A stretch of 64,000 nucleotides of DNA from Fimbriimonadales bacterium (GTDB lineage: Bacteria; Armatimonadota; Fimbriimonadia; Fimbriimonadales; ATM1). The translations under genes were made by a program, and so were the position numbers. A model generated the notes under the pieces. That model did not search any database, was not told where the DNA came from, and was given only the letters and a program-made list of their open reading frames with translations. Positions 22,360 to 30,383 of the stretch are shown in pieces (within the stretch, counting starts at the first letter, position 1; the number at the start of each line of letters is the position of its first letter). Location: the NCBI GenBank assembly GCA_035559795.1, contig DATMAR010000003.1, positions 310,001 through 374,000 on the forward strand, read 5' to 3'.

Positions 22360-24540
22360 TTATTCCTCTTCGTCGCCACCGGGTCTTCCGTATTGCTTCG
22401 GTTTGTCCGTAAGTTTCTTTTGTCCCGCTGTGAGCGCTGCTCTCGCCGCTGTAGGATGATAGCGGCTGATTGCAGAAGCGTAGTTGCGACGATAATGCTG
22501 GAACGAAGGCGAATCCTCGAGTCTGGTTTTGTTGAGCACCATACCGATGATATTCACGTTCATTCTCTCTAAACTCTTATGGAAATCGTATTCCGCCATA
22601 GAAGCGGGGCGACCGGCTTCGTGAACAAGGATTACGTTTTGAACTAACTCTGCCAAAACTAAACTATCGCCAAACGTGCTTCCGGATGGGCTGTCGAATA
22701 TCACGAAATCTACGCCTTTGCTGATTTGTTCAATCAGTTGCTCCATGGCTTCGCTGTGGAAAAGGCGAACAGGATTGACGGGTGGCTGTCCTGCGGCTAA
22801 GAAAAGAAGTCCTTCCACACCCGTTGCCTGTACAACTTGTTCGAGAGAGGCTTGACCGGTGAGAACTTCTGCAAGACCTGCGCGATTTTCTAATCCGAAA
22901 TGTTCATGCAAACTCGGAGAGCGCAAATCGGCATCTATTAAAAGTACTCTCGACCCGTCGCGTGCCAAGCTTATCGCCAAATTTGCAGCTACAGTCGAAC
23001 GCCCAGAATTAGGTTCAGCCGCAGCGACCAAAACCCCCGGACCGTTGAGTTTTTCTTTTATCGCCATGAGTTGCGTAGAAAGAATCTGATAACTCGCAGC
23101 GAGAGGGGTGGGGGCTTCGAGTTCAGGATTGATTCTTTGCTGCCCACTGCGAGGCAAAGCAGCAAGCACTGGGAATCCCAAACTGTTTTCCGCTTCCAAC
23201 GGGGTGTAAGTAGATTGGTCGAACTGTCCTAAACTCGCAATCAATGAAATCGCGACTACGGAGGACAAGAAAAAGGCAATTAAAGTTTTTAACACTGTTC
23301 TTCTATCCACTTCTTTTACTTGAGGGTCATCCAGGAAATAAAGTCCTCGAATTTCATGTTGTTTTGCACGGATTCTCGCCTCTTCGACCTTTTCTGCTAA
23401 GTTCGTAACGGTTTCCGCTTGAGCGCGAATCTCGGCATTTAAACGTGTGAGTTCTTTTTGTATCACGGGCAAGCGGTCTAATTCTGCTTGGAGTTCTGCG
23501 ACTTCTTTTCTCGAACGTGCAACTTCTGCACGTGCAGCGCTCAACGCTTGTTGAGAAGTATAAACGTTACGAATACGCTCCGATTCCAATTGACCAACTT
23601 CGGGATTCGATGAGGTTACGAAATATTTCGGTGTTTCCGATAAAAGTTTTCGGTCACTTTCGAGGGTTTGTTTTGCTTGGATAACAGAAGGGTGATTCGG
23701 ACCGTATCGCTCTTGTAAAACTTCAAGTGCGGTTTCCGTATTTTTAATTCGACCCAAAATGTCGTTATAAATAGGGTTGGGATTGTTGGCAACTAATTCC
23801 ACGGGCTCTGTTTCGGGTCTTCCCGCCCAGGATCGCGCATGAGCGAGAGATGCTGCTGCTACCGCTTCATTCTTTAATGCCTCCATCAAGTTCGCTCGCG
23901 CGGCGTTGTATCGAGCAACGAGTCCGCTCGTATTCACTTCGAACCCCGCTGCTTGGGGATACATCTCCATGAATTCTTTTTGCTCTTGGAGTTTTTTCTC
24001 GTAGATAGCCTTTTGCTCGTTAAGTTGTTCTTCTATAAACCGAACATGTCTTTCTGCAACTTGGTAGTTGAGGTTCGAGTAGTGATGAAGCAGTTTGTCG
24101 CGAATCGTTTCAATCACGATTTTCGATTCTTCGAGATTTTTTCCGATATAACTTACAGAAAGAAATTCGGAACCTCGAAGAGGAACAATCTCTACATCGC
24201 GGAAGAAACGTCTTTCGGAAACCGTTCCTGCGTCTTTTATCCTCCTCTGAACGAGTTCATCGAATGCCGCTTTCAATACAGAATAAGAACCGACGGTATT
24301 CGCAAGGTTAATAACGCGAATTTCTTGTTCGTTCACGCCTCTGCCAAATGCTTGGTCGGGATAAATCGGAGGAATATTGATATCTATGTCGCGTCGGTCC
24401 GCAACAGTAATAAAGCCTTCATAAAGGGTGGGGACAATAAACTCCGAATACACGAACGTTCCTAAAGTGATGGGAACGACGATAAGAAAAAGCATCCACC
24501 ATCGTAGTCTTAGTGATCTTAAGAATTTTCCACGACCCAT
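22360..24540 (-). CDS. wzc: Wzc-type polysaccharide co-polymerase and tyrosine autokinase
   Basis: A 726-residue fusion. Residues 1-420 form a Wzz/GNVR chain-length domain flanked by two membrane segments, with a long coiled coil (VAERHVRFIEEQLNEQKAIYE). The C-terminal BY-kinase has a Walker A EPNSGRSTVA near residues 505-515, Walker A' VLLIDADLRSP and Walker B VDFVIFDSP. A tyrosine cluster (HYRRNYASAISRYHP) near the C-terminus would be autophosphorylated. The Walker A loop has SGRS instead of the usual GEGKS, replacing the invariant lysine by arginine, so ATP binding may be altered. AGGAGGT lies 10 bases before the ATG. Confidence 0.92.
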   Translation of the reverse strand: MGRGKFLRSLRLRWWMLFLIVVPITLGTFVYSEFIVPTLYEGFITVADRRDIDINIPPIYPDQAFGRGVNEQEIRVINLANTVGSYSVLKAAFDELVQRRIKDAGTVSERRFFRDVEIVPLRGSEFLSVSYIGKNLEESKIVIETIRDKLLHHYSNLNYQVAERHVRFIEEQLNEQKAIYEKKLQEQKEFMEMYPQAAGFEVNTSGLVARYNAARANLMEALKNEAVAAASLAHARSWAGRPETEPVELVANNPNPIYNDILGRIKNTETALEVLQERYGPNHPSVIQAKQTLESDRKLLSETPKYFVTSSNPEVGQLESERIRNVYTSQQALSAARAEVARSRKEVAELQAELDRLPVIQKELTRLNAEIRAQAETVTNLAEKVEEARIRAKQHEIRGLYFLDDPQVKEVDRRTVLKTLIAFFLSSVVAISLIASLGQFDQSTYTPLEAENSLGFPVLAALPRSGQQRINPELEAPTPLAASYQILSTQLMAIKEKLNGPGVLVAAAEPNSGRSTVAANLAISLARDGSRVLLIDADLRSPSLHEHFGLENRAGLAEVLTGQASLEQVVQATGVEGLLFLAAGQPPVNPVRLFHSEAMEQLIEQISKGVDFVIFDSPSGSTFGDSLVLAELVQNVILVHEAGRPASMAEYDFHKSLERMNVNIIGMVLNKTRLEDSPSFQHYRRNYASAISRYHPTAARAALTAGQKKLTDKPKQYGRPGGDEEE

Positions 24541-24561
24541 ATAATATGACCTCCTATATCA

Positions 24562-25509
24562 TTAGAACGGTTTGAAGAAGAAGTTCCTTTGCGTGATACT
24601 TTGGATAACGAAAACGATGTTTGCAACTTGGCTGAGACGGTTGAAATCTGGGGTTGAAGTCGAAGGGACGTAAACGACATCTCCTGGCTCCAAAAAGGGA
24701 TTTTGCGAAAAATCATTATCTTTCAAAAACTTAATAAAATTAACTCGGAAACTGTAATATCCTCCCGGCTGAGAAGGGTCTACCCTTTGAATCTGCACAG
24801 CCGAAAGTTTTGTCTTATAAGGGATTTCCCCACCAGCGCTCGAAATTGCATCTGCCAGAGTCATATTTTCCCGCCACTCGATAGTTCTCGGTGTTGCCAC
24901 AGCCCCTATGACGTTTACTTTGTTCATGGTGTCTTCCGGAATGTTCAGAACGTCACCATCTTGCAATTCATAGTTTTGGGAAAGATCGCCACGCTCGAGC
25001 ATTGCTTTCAAGTCTATCGGAACTTGTTCAACACTTCCCCTACGAATGAGAGTCGCTCGTTTCAATTGCGACCGACCGGGAACGACTCCACCCGCCTGAG
25101 CCAATAAAGAGAGCAATCTATCACCTGGTTTGAATTCGTATTGTCCTGGCTTTTGGGCTATGCCTACTACACTGGCGCGAAGAACACGAAACCGAATGAT
25201 GTTGACACTAACCTTGGGGTCTTTGTAGTATCCCTGGGCGATGAGTTCATTTCGAATATAGTTTTGAACCTCCGAGACGGTTTTCCCTGCAACCTTGATA
25301 AAACCCAAAAAAGGATAACTAATCGTTCCGTCCATCCCCACTTGAGCATCCAGGGATAAATCTTGCTCGTTATAGACACGGATAGCAATGATATCTTCCG
25401 GTTGGAGGCGGTAGCTTCGCAAATCTGCCTGTGCTAAAACAGATACCGAGCAAACAAAAATAATCAAGAAAAGCGTTGCTTTATACGTTTTTTTAAATAG
25501 GTTTCTCAT
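24562..25509 (-). CDS. Wza-type polysaccharide export protein (SLBB domains)
   Basis: A 315-residue protein with a signal peptide ending near VSVLAQA. The poly-export domain has YRLQPEDIIAIRVYNEQDLS, DGTISYPFLGFIKVAGKT and a two-SLBB C-terminal part: VVGIAQKPGQYEFKPGDRLLSLLAQAGGV and VIGAVATPRTIEWREN. The family forms or contacts the outer-membrane exit channel for capsular or exopolysaccharide. No lipobox cysteine is seen, unlike E. coli Wza. The ATG at 25509 has GGAGAGG before it; the ORF opens seven codons earlier. First gene of the exopolysaccharide operon. Confidence 0.92.
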   Translation of the reverse strand: MRNLFKKTYKATLFLIIFVCSVSVLAQADLRSYRLQPEDIIAIRVYNEQDLSLDAQVGMDGTISYPFLGFIKVAGKTVSEVQNYIRNELIAQGYYKDPKVSVNIIRFRVLRASVVGIAQKPGQYEFKPGDRLLSLLAQAGGVVPGRSQLKRATLIRRGSVEQVPIDLKAMLERGDLSQNYELQDGDVLNIPEDTMNKVNVIGAVATPRTIEWRENMTLADAISSAGGEIPYKTKLSAVQIQRVDPSQPGGYYSFRVNFIKFLKDNDFSQNPFLEPGDVVYVPSTSTPDFNRLSQVANIVFVIQSITQRNFFFKPF

Positions 25510-25610
25510 CGGACCTCTCCAGGCAGTCACGGTAGTTTACTTCCCTATCGTCTACCCCTGGAGTAAGGGCACCCGGAACGTTCCACCGCGCTGCTACTGG
25601 CATTTATTTT
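25510..25610 (-). promoter_or_regulatory. Structured leader of the exopolysaccharide operon
   Basis: Upstream of wza, on the minus strand, TAAAAT near 25610-25605 could be a -10 box. It would give a leader of about 90 bases containing GGAACGTTCC, a stem GGTAG...CTACC and CCAGG/CCTGG pairings before the GGAGAGG ribosome-binding site. The class of the element is not recognised. Confidence 0.35.
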
Positions 25611-25699
25611 AGCACGACATTCTAAGGGAATAATCGGTTCGTCTCACTTTCTTTCGAGTTCATTAGACGAGTTGACTCCGAATTTCTATGCCATATGCC

Positions 25700-26566
25700 T
25701 TAGAAATGCCTGCGTTTTCCTTCTATTACAACAGTTATCTCCCCACGAAGTTCCCGCAAGCCTCGTGCCAAATCCGAGAGGTTTCCGCGAATCACCTCCT
25801 CGTGGACCTTAGTTAGTTCCCTACAAATCGCCACCCTCCGTTCTCCGAGAGTCTCGAATGCTGCATTTAGAGTTTTCTTCACCCTTGTGGGTGCCTCGAA
25901 GAAGACGAGGGTGAACGTGGATTCGGAGTAAGGAGATAATTCCCTCCGGATTCCAGCAGGGCTGCGTGGCAGATATCCGAAAAAGACGAACCGTTGCGCG
26001 AAGAACCCACTGATCGCCAAAGCTGCCGTTACTGCTGAAGGACCTGGAATAACCTCTACTTTGATCCCCCCTTCTAACGCCCTGTCAACGAGTTCCGCGC
26101 CTGGATCGCTAATTACGGGTGTTCCTGCATCCGTAACGTAAGCAACTACTTCTCCATTTTCGATTCGTTCGAGCAATTTGTCGAGGATGCGAGGAAGCGT
26201 ATGCTCATCGGCTCGAATCAGTGGCGTCTTGAAACCGAATGAGGAAAGGATTTTTGCGGTAACCCTCGTATCTTCAGCCGCAATCACATCCGATGTTTGC
26301 AAAGCATGCAGAGCACGCGGGGAAAGGTCTTGAAGGTTTCCGATAGGTGTAGAAACGAGAACTAATTTCCCTTGCTGCTTTCTTTCGGAGGAGCTGAAGT
26401 AGGCTTCGGCGGAGTTTTCGCCTTCTCGGGTTGCTTCTTCGCTTCCTGCTTTTTCGCTTCCTCTTCTGCTTTCTTGCGCTCTTCTTCTGCTTTCTTGCGC
26501 TCTTCTTCGAGTCGTTTCGCGGCTTCCGCTTCCATGCGTTTTTTCTCTGCCTCGTTTTCTTTCCAT
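25700..26566 (-). CDS. rsmI: 16S rRNA (cytidine-1402-2'-O)-methyltransferase, start uncertain
   Basis: The conserved RsmI domain begins at KLVLVSTPIGNLQDLSPRAL and includes VIAAEDTRVTAKIL, AYVTDAGTPVISDPGAELV, VIPGPSAVTAAL and ICRELTKVHEEV, typical of this tetrapyrrole-methylase-fold enzyme, which modifies C1402 of 16S rRNA. No ATG, GTG or TTG lies in frame just before the domain. The nearest ATG is at 26566, which adds about 65 Arg/Glu/Ser-rich residues read out of frame from the low-complexity end of the SurA-like gene. Initiation is therefore unusual: a long overlapping start, a non-standard codon near 26362, or frameshifting from the upstream gene. Confidence 0.85.
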   Translation of the reverse strand: MERKRGREKTHGSGSRETTRRRAQESRRRAQESRRGSEKAGSEEATREGENSAEAYFSSSERKQQGKLVLVSTPIGNLQDLSPRALHALQTSDVIAAEDTRVTAKILSSFGFKTPLIRADEHTLPRILDKLLERIENGEVVAYVTDAGTPVISDPGAELVDRALEGGIKVEVIPGPSAVTAALAISGFFAQRFVFFGYLPRSPAGIRRELSPYSESTFTLVFFEAPTRVKKTLNAAFETLGERRVAICRELTKVHEEVIRGNLSDLARGLRELRGEITVVIEGKRRHF

Positions 26567-28236
26567 TGTTTGAGTTCTTTTTGGATTTCCGCAATGAGTG
26601 GCGAATCCTTTTTTGCGTAGTTTGTAGCACGTGGGAGCAATTGTTCAACTTGCGTGATGAGGGCTTTGTTTTCTTCTGTCGGATCGTAAGCGGATCGGAT
26701 GATCTCGAGCAATTGCTCTAAAGCAGCATCACCTTTTTTTGCCTCCAAGAGCAAATTCACATACTCGAAACGAAAAACGGGACTCGGTATGTATTGAGAG
26801 ATTTCCGCATAGACTTGGAGTTTTTCTTCTTTGAGTTTTTCTTTTTCTGTTCCGGGAGGAGTTTCGATGTCGATTTGACTCAGACATGCATAAAGCACAG
26901 GCGCCATTAAGTCGGGATATTTTCCAAGCAACTCTTTTGCTTGGTTTAAAACTTCTCGATATGCTGCGATTCGCTCATCGCGCTTCTGAGCGCCTTGTAA
27001 ACTCTGAAATCTCTCTCCTCGTCGCAATCCATCATAATCGTAAAGCACTTTATATGCAGGATTCACCCATTCGAATTTCGTGTTTTTCAGTCTCGCTTCG
27101 AAATTGCGCGCAAATTTCGACATTTTGAGGTATTTCCTCATTTGTGCCGCTCGAATGTTTTTGATGCTGTCGAAATTGGGGGGGATTTTAGGTTCGATTT
27201 TCACTAATCGGTATATAGCAGCCCCCTCCGGTCGAGGAATTACGCCCGAGATTTCTCCTGGTTTCAAATGAAAGAGCGGATCGGCAAGACCATTCGTTTC
27301 GATTGTGAGACGGTCGAAAGTTAACGTTCCTGCTTCTTCAGGCTTTTGGTTCGGAGCGGGTTCTCTATCCGAAAACTGTGCTACAGCAGTACCGAAATCC
27401 ATTCCCTCGCGGATTCGCTTTAGAACGTCCTCCGCTTTTTTAATGGGGTCTGGGTTGTTCGCTTTCGATATGAGAAGTTCTTGATACGTGAAAAAGTCGT
27501 AACTCTTGCGGATCGCTTCTTCGGAAGTATCCACATCCGCTGCATATTTATTTTCAATCAGCCATTGTGCGAGTTCTTTGAGTTTTGTTTGGCGAATATC
27601 TTCCGAAGAAAGTTCTGCGAGTCTATTTTGGGAGACGAAAGAGAATGCTTGCTCCGGTGTCATCCCTGTTTGTTGCTTGAACATTTGGGCTACGGTCATT
27701 TCACGGAGGTCTTTTAGTTTTTGTTCTGCCTCTTTCGCCTCTTTGCTGTTTGCTCCTTTTTCTTTTTTTATTTTTTCGAGTTCACGCTCTTGGTCTCTGA
27801 TTTGGCTTTTTAGCGTGATTTCTACATAGAGCATCTGCTCGTCAAACTCTTCTTTTGCCTTTTTCAACGCTACGTCTTTAATTTGTTCGATATCATTGGG
27901 GTCGAAATCTATACCTTCGTCTTCTAACATTCGAAAGATAATCGCCCGGTCGATTGCATTGATTAGCGCTCTTGTATGCCCAGATAAAGTGTCGAAAGGA
28001 GTAGGGATTTTCCCAGCGAAGCGAGATTCTTCAGCGCGTATTAGAGCCCCGATTTCGCCTTCCGTCACTTCGTAATCCCCGACTTTGAATGCAGCCGGGG
28101 TATTCCCCCAGTCAGGGTTGATTGCTCTCTGCCCCGGCGCTAAAAACATCCCTACAACCAGAGCGACGACGACGACAACGCCGAAAACTATCCCGCATGT
28201 CGCAGGCATGAAGTTGCGGATTTTCGTAATGGACAC
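26362..28236 (-). CDS. SurA/PrsA-like peptidyl-prolyl isomerase, membrane-anchored
   Basis: A 624-residue protein with an N-terminal membrane anchor (IVFGVVVVVALVVGMFL). A SurA-N-like chaperone region follows (AFKVGDYEVTEGEIGALI, INAIDRAIIFRMLEDEGID), then a parvulin-type rotamase domain at about 245-360 (AEDVLKRIREGMDFGTAVAQFS, GLADPLFHLKPGEISGVI). After helical repeats, the C-terminus is a long Lys/Glu/Ala-rich coil ending in a Pro/Lys tail. It would assist folding of exported proteins in the periplasm. The low-complexity tail is open in all three frames and overlaps the possible rsmI start. Confidence 0.85.
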   Translation of the reverse strand: MSITKIRNFMPATCGIVFGVVVVVALVVGMFLAPGQRAINPDWGNTPAAFKVGDYEVTEGEIGALIRAEESRFAGKIPTPFDTLSGHTRALINAIDRAIIFRMLEDEGIDFDPNDIEQIKDVALKKAKEEFDEQMLYVEITLKSQIRDQERELEKIKKEKGANSKEAKEAEQKLKDLREMTVAQMFKQQTGMTPEQAFSFVSQNRLAELSSEDIRQTKLKELAQWLIENKYAADVDTSEEAIRKSYDFFTYQELLISKANNPDPIKKAEDVLKRIREGMDFGTAVAQFSDREPAPNQKPEEAGTLTFDRLTIETNGLADPLFHLKPGEISGVIPRPEGAAIYRLVKIEPKIPPNFDSIKNIRAAQMRKYLKMSKFARNFEARLKNTKFEWVNPAYKVLYDYDGLRRGERFQSLQGAQKRDERIAAYREVLNQAKELLGKYPDLMAPVLYACLSQIDIETPPGTEKEKLKEEKLQVYAEISQYIPSPVFRFEYVNLLLEAKKGDAALEQLLEIIRSAYDPTEENKALITQVEQLLPRATNYAKKDSPLIAEIQKELKQWKENEAEKKRMEAEAAKRLEEERKKAEEERKKAEEEAKKQEAKKQPEKAKTPPKPTSAPPKESSKGN

Positions 28237-28327
28237 GGTTTATTTCCTAAAAAGCGAGCCCGGCTGGTTTACCTTGGGCTCGGGAGTAAATATTATGACA
28301 TGTAGGCCTTTTCCACCCCAAGGAGTA

Positions 28328-28356
28328 TTGACAGGTAGACAAATTTGCGGTATACA
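28328..28356 (+). promoter_or_regulatory. lexA promoter
   Basis: TTGACA (28328-28333), 17-bp spacer, TATACA (28351-28356): a near-consensus sigma-70 promoter driving lexA. Confidence 0.8.
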
Positions 28357-28368
28357 TTGATATACATT
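28351..28368 (+). promoter_or_regulatory. Candidate LexA operator (direct repeat over the lexA -10 and start region)
   Basis: TATACATT-GA-TATACATT is a perfect 8-bp direct repeat that overlaps the -10 box. Its position fits autorepression; the motif is not a LexA box I know. Confidence 0.35.
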
Positions 28369-28386
28369 CTTGGGAGGAATCATAAA

Positions 28387-29022
28387 ATGGAACCAATTCC
28401 GAAACTGACTAAGCGCCAAGAGGAAGTCCTAAACTTTATCGTGGATTTCACGAACGAGAAAGGATACCCCCCATCTATTCGAGAAATCGGGAGCCACTTC
28501 AGGATTGGCAGCCTTCGAGGCGTAACGGTTCACCTGGATGCCCTCAAACGCAAGGGAATAATCGAAAGAAACAGCACTCCTCGTTCCATTCAAGTAATTC
28601 ACCCCTTCTATAGCCCCATACGGAATGTAAGGATGCTTCCCCTATTAGGAAATATCGCCGCGGGTACCCCAATCCTGGCGGAAGAGAACATCGAACAGAT
28701 AATCCCGGTTCCGATAGGAATGGTGAGAAAGATCAAAGGTGCTTTCCTCCTTCGCATTCGAGGGGACTCCATGTCGAGCGAGGGAATCTTCCCGAGGGAT
28801 TTGGTCATCATCAAGCCTCAAAAAGTCGCTTCGAATGGCGATTTGGTGGCAGTTCTTATAGATGGCGAAGCAACTGTAAAACGGATCTTTTTCGACCGCC
28901 CCTATATCCGACTCATGCCGAGTAATCCCGCTTATCAGCCGATTGTCGTTCCTGCTTCGGATGTAACCATCATCGGAAAAGTCATCGGACTATTGAGGGA
29001 TTACGAGGGCATTTCCTTTTAA
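28387..29022 (+). CDS. lexA: LexA repressor
   Basis: A 211-residue LexA. The N-terminal winged helix (KLTKRQEEVLNFIVDFTNEKG, PSIREIGSHFRI) binds the operator. The C-terminal S24 peptidase has the cleavage site Ala92-Gly93 (NIAAGTPI), the nucleophile Ser128 (RGDSMS) and Lys165 (ATVKRIFF). It represses SOS genes until RecA filaments trigger self-cleavage. The recognition helix differs from the E. coli type, so the operator motif is probably lineage-specific. The ATG at 28387 has GGGAGG before it; the frame opens 14 codons earlier, within the promoter. Divergent from the SurA-like gene. Confidence 0.95.
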   Translation: MEPIPKLTKRQEEVLNFIVDFTNEKGYPPSIREIGSHFRIGSLRGVTVHLDALKRKGIIERNSTPRSIQVIHPFYSPIRNVRMLPLLGNIAAGTPILAEENIEQIIPVPIGMVRKIKGAFLLRIRGDSMSSEGIFPRDLVIIKPQKVASNGDLVAVLIDGEATVKRIFFDRPYIRLMPSNPAYQPIVVPASDVTIIGKVIGLLRDYEGISF

Positions 29023-29072
29023 ACAAGACGGATTTTCTTTTCTCAACTTCGGATCACATTCAATAGACTTTA

Positions 29073-30344
29073 TCATTGTTGCGGGCTGAAGGAAGGATGG
29101 GAAAATTTGCCTTTTCCCTTTGTGATGTTTGTTTCTTTGGAGCCATCACGATTTATCGTATAAATATCGCCATTCTTTACATAAATCAACTTTGCCCCGT
29201 CAGGAGACCAAGAAGGATCCTCGATAGCTCCCTCTGCAATTCGTCTCGCTTCGGAAATCCCCCCCGGTTTTACAGGGGCAACGAGTAGCCCTTGCGGAAC
29301 CCAAGCGTCTTTTTGCTTCCGTAAAACAACCATTGCGAGCTCATCTCCAGACGGAGAAAGCGAAATTCCCGCCATCGCGACGTTCCCTTCCTTATCCAGA
29401 AAAATAGGATACGGTGCCTCTTTCCCGTCGAGAGAAAAGACGAGAATGGCAGAAGCGAAATCCTTTTCGACTTTCCCCCCCGGTTTGATTTTCTCGGGAG
29501 GTATCTGGGAGAGAATCGGATACTGAAAATCAACGACGTTGACGATTGCTCTAGGCGAGTTCGAATCCAAACATACTTCTACCGTTTCACCTGCCAGCGG
29601 AACATGCGCAGGGATATCCTGTTCGCTCGACGGTTCGAGATTCTGCACGACCAGGGCTCGCGCCCTCGCAGTCATGTAAATTCCTACGAAATATTTTTCT
29701 GTAATATCCACGTATCCTTCTGTAAAAGCCTCACCCTCTAACAATTGAGAAAGTTCGTTCCATGCTTTTATGATTAAATCGTCTTGATGCGAACGGCGCG
29801 TCTCCTCCGTTTGCTCCATTCCCCTTTCCATACCAGGCGTCTCCTCCACGATGGCTCCGGGGGGGAATAGCGAAAGCATTTTTAAAGCAGGATATGTAAA
29901 CTTGAAAACGTTTCCCCTGCTCGTCAAGACGACGAACCCCCCCTTCGGATGCGCCCATGGATGAGATCGCGATGCCCCGTTCGGAGTAAGTTGTTTAGGT
30001 TCGTTGTCTCTGTCTGGCAACCATTCGAAAAGTTGATAAGAACCATCGGATGTTCGATTGCTAATGAAAAACACTCTCTTACCATCCGTTTTCCATATCG
30101 GGGTTTGGTCGTCATTTTCCGAAGTACTTTCCGGTTCCCTAAACGTGCCGTCTGGTGCTATTGCAACGAGTCTTCCGTTCCCGTTTTCCATTTGTCGGAT
30201 TGCGACAACATAACCCGCGCTTCTAACGGGAGGAATGTCCACCAAAGAGAGCGTCGACGAACGCGAGCGAACGTAATAATAAACCGCACCCAAAAGCCCG
30301 GCAATGGCGACGATGATGAGCGCTCTTAGAGTAAGTCTGTTCAC
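29073..30344 (-). CDS. TolB-like PD40 beta-propeller membrane-anchored protein
   Basis: A 423-residue protein with one N-terminal membrane segment (LIIVAIAGLLGAVYYYV), then PD40/TolB-type propeller repeats such as PIWKTDGKRVFFISNRTSDG, SLSPSGDELAMVVLR and PSWSPDGAKLIYVKNGDIYTI. A middle insertion (about residues 165-215) is acidic. It probably sits in the periplasm and scaffolds protein contacts. It is not TolB itself, because no tol/pal genes are nearby and the anchor is uncleaved. The start is GTG at 30344. It is divergent from rarA with 39 bases between them. Confidence 0.75.
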   Translation of the reverse strand: MNRLTLRALIIVAIAGLLGAVYYYVRSRSSTLSLVDIPPVRSAGYVVAIRQMENGNGRLVAIAPDGTFREPESTSENDDQTPIWKTDGKRVFFISNRTSDGSYQLFEWLPDRDNEPKQLTPNGASRSHPWAHPKGGFVVLTSRGNVFKFTYPALKMLSLFPPGAIVEETPGMERGMEQTEETRRSHQDDLIIKAWNELSQLLEGEAFTEGYVDITEKYFVGIYMTARARALVVQNLEPSSEQDIPAHVPLAGETVEVCLDSNSPRAIVNVVDFQYPILSQIPPEKIKPGGKVEKDFASAILVFSLDGKEAPYPIFLDKEGNVAMAGISLSPSGDELAMVVLRKQKDAWVPQGLLVAPVKPGGISEARRIAEGAIEDPSWSPDGAKLIYVKNGDIYTINRDGSKETNITKGKGKFSHPSFSPQQ

Positions 30345-30383
30345 GTTTCCAGTTTACGTTACCCGCTGGTATTCTGAAAGAGA

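Noticed and set aside
26274-26648. 124-codon very basic ORF on the minus strand
   Set aside because: It is a third reading of the low-complexity coil shared by the SurA-like gene and the rsmI lead-in; codon pattern and composition are those of a shadow.
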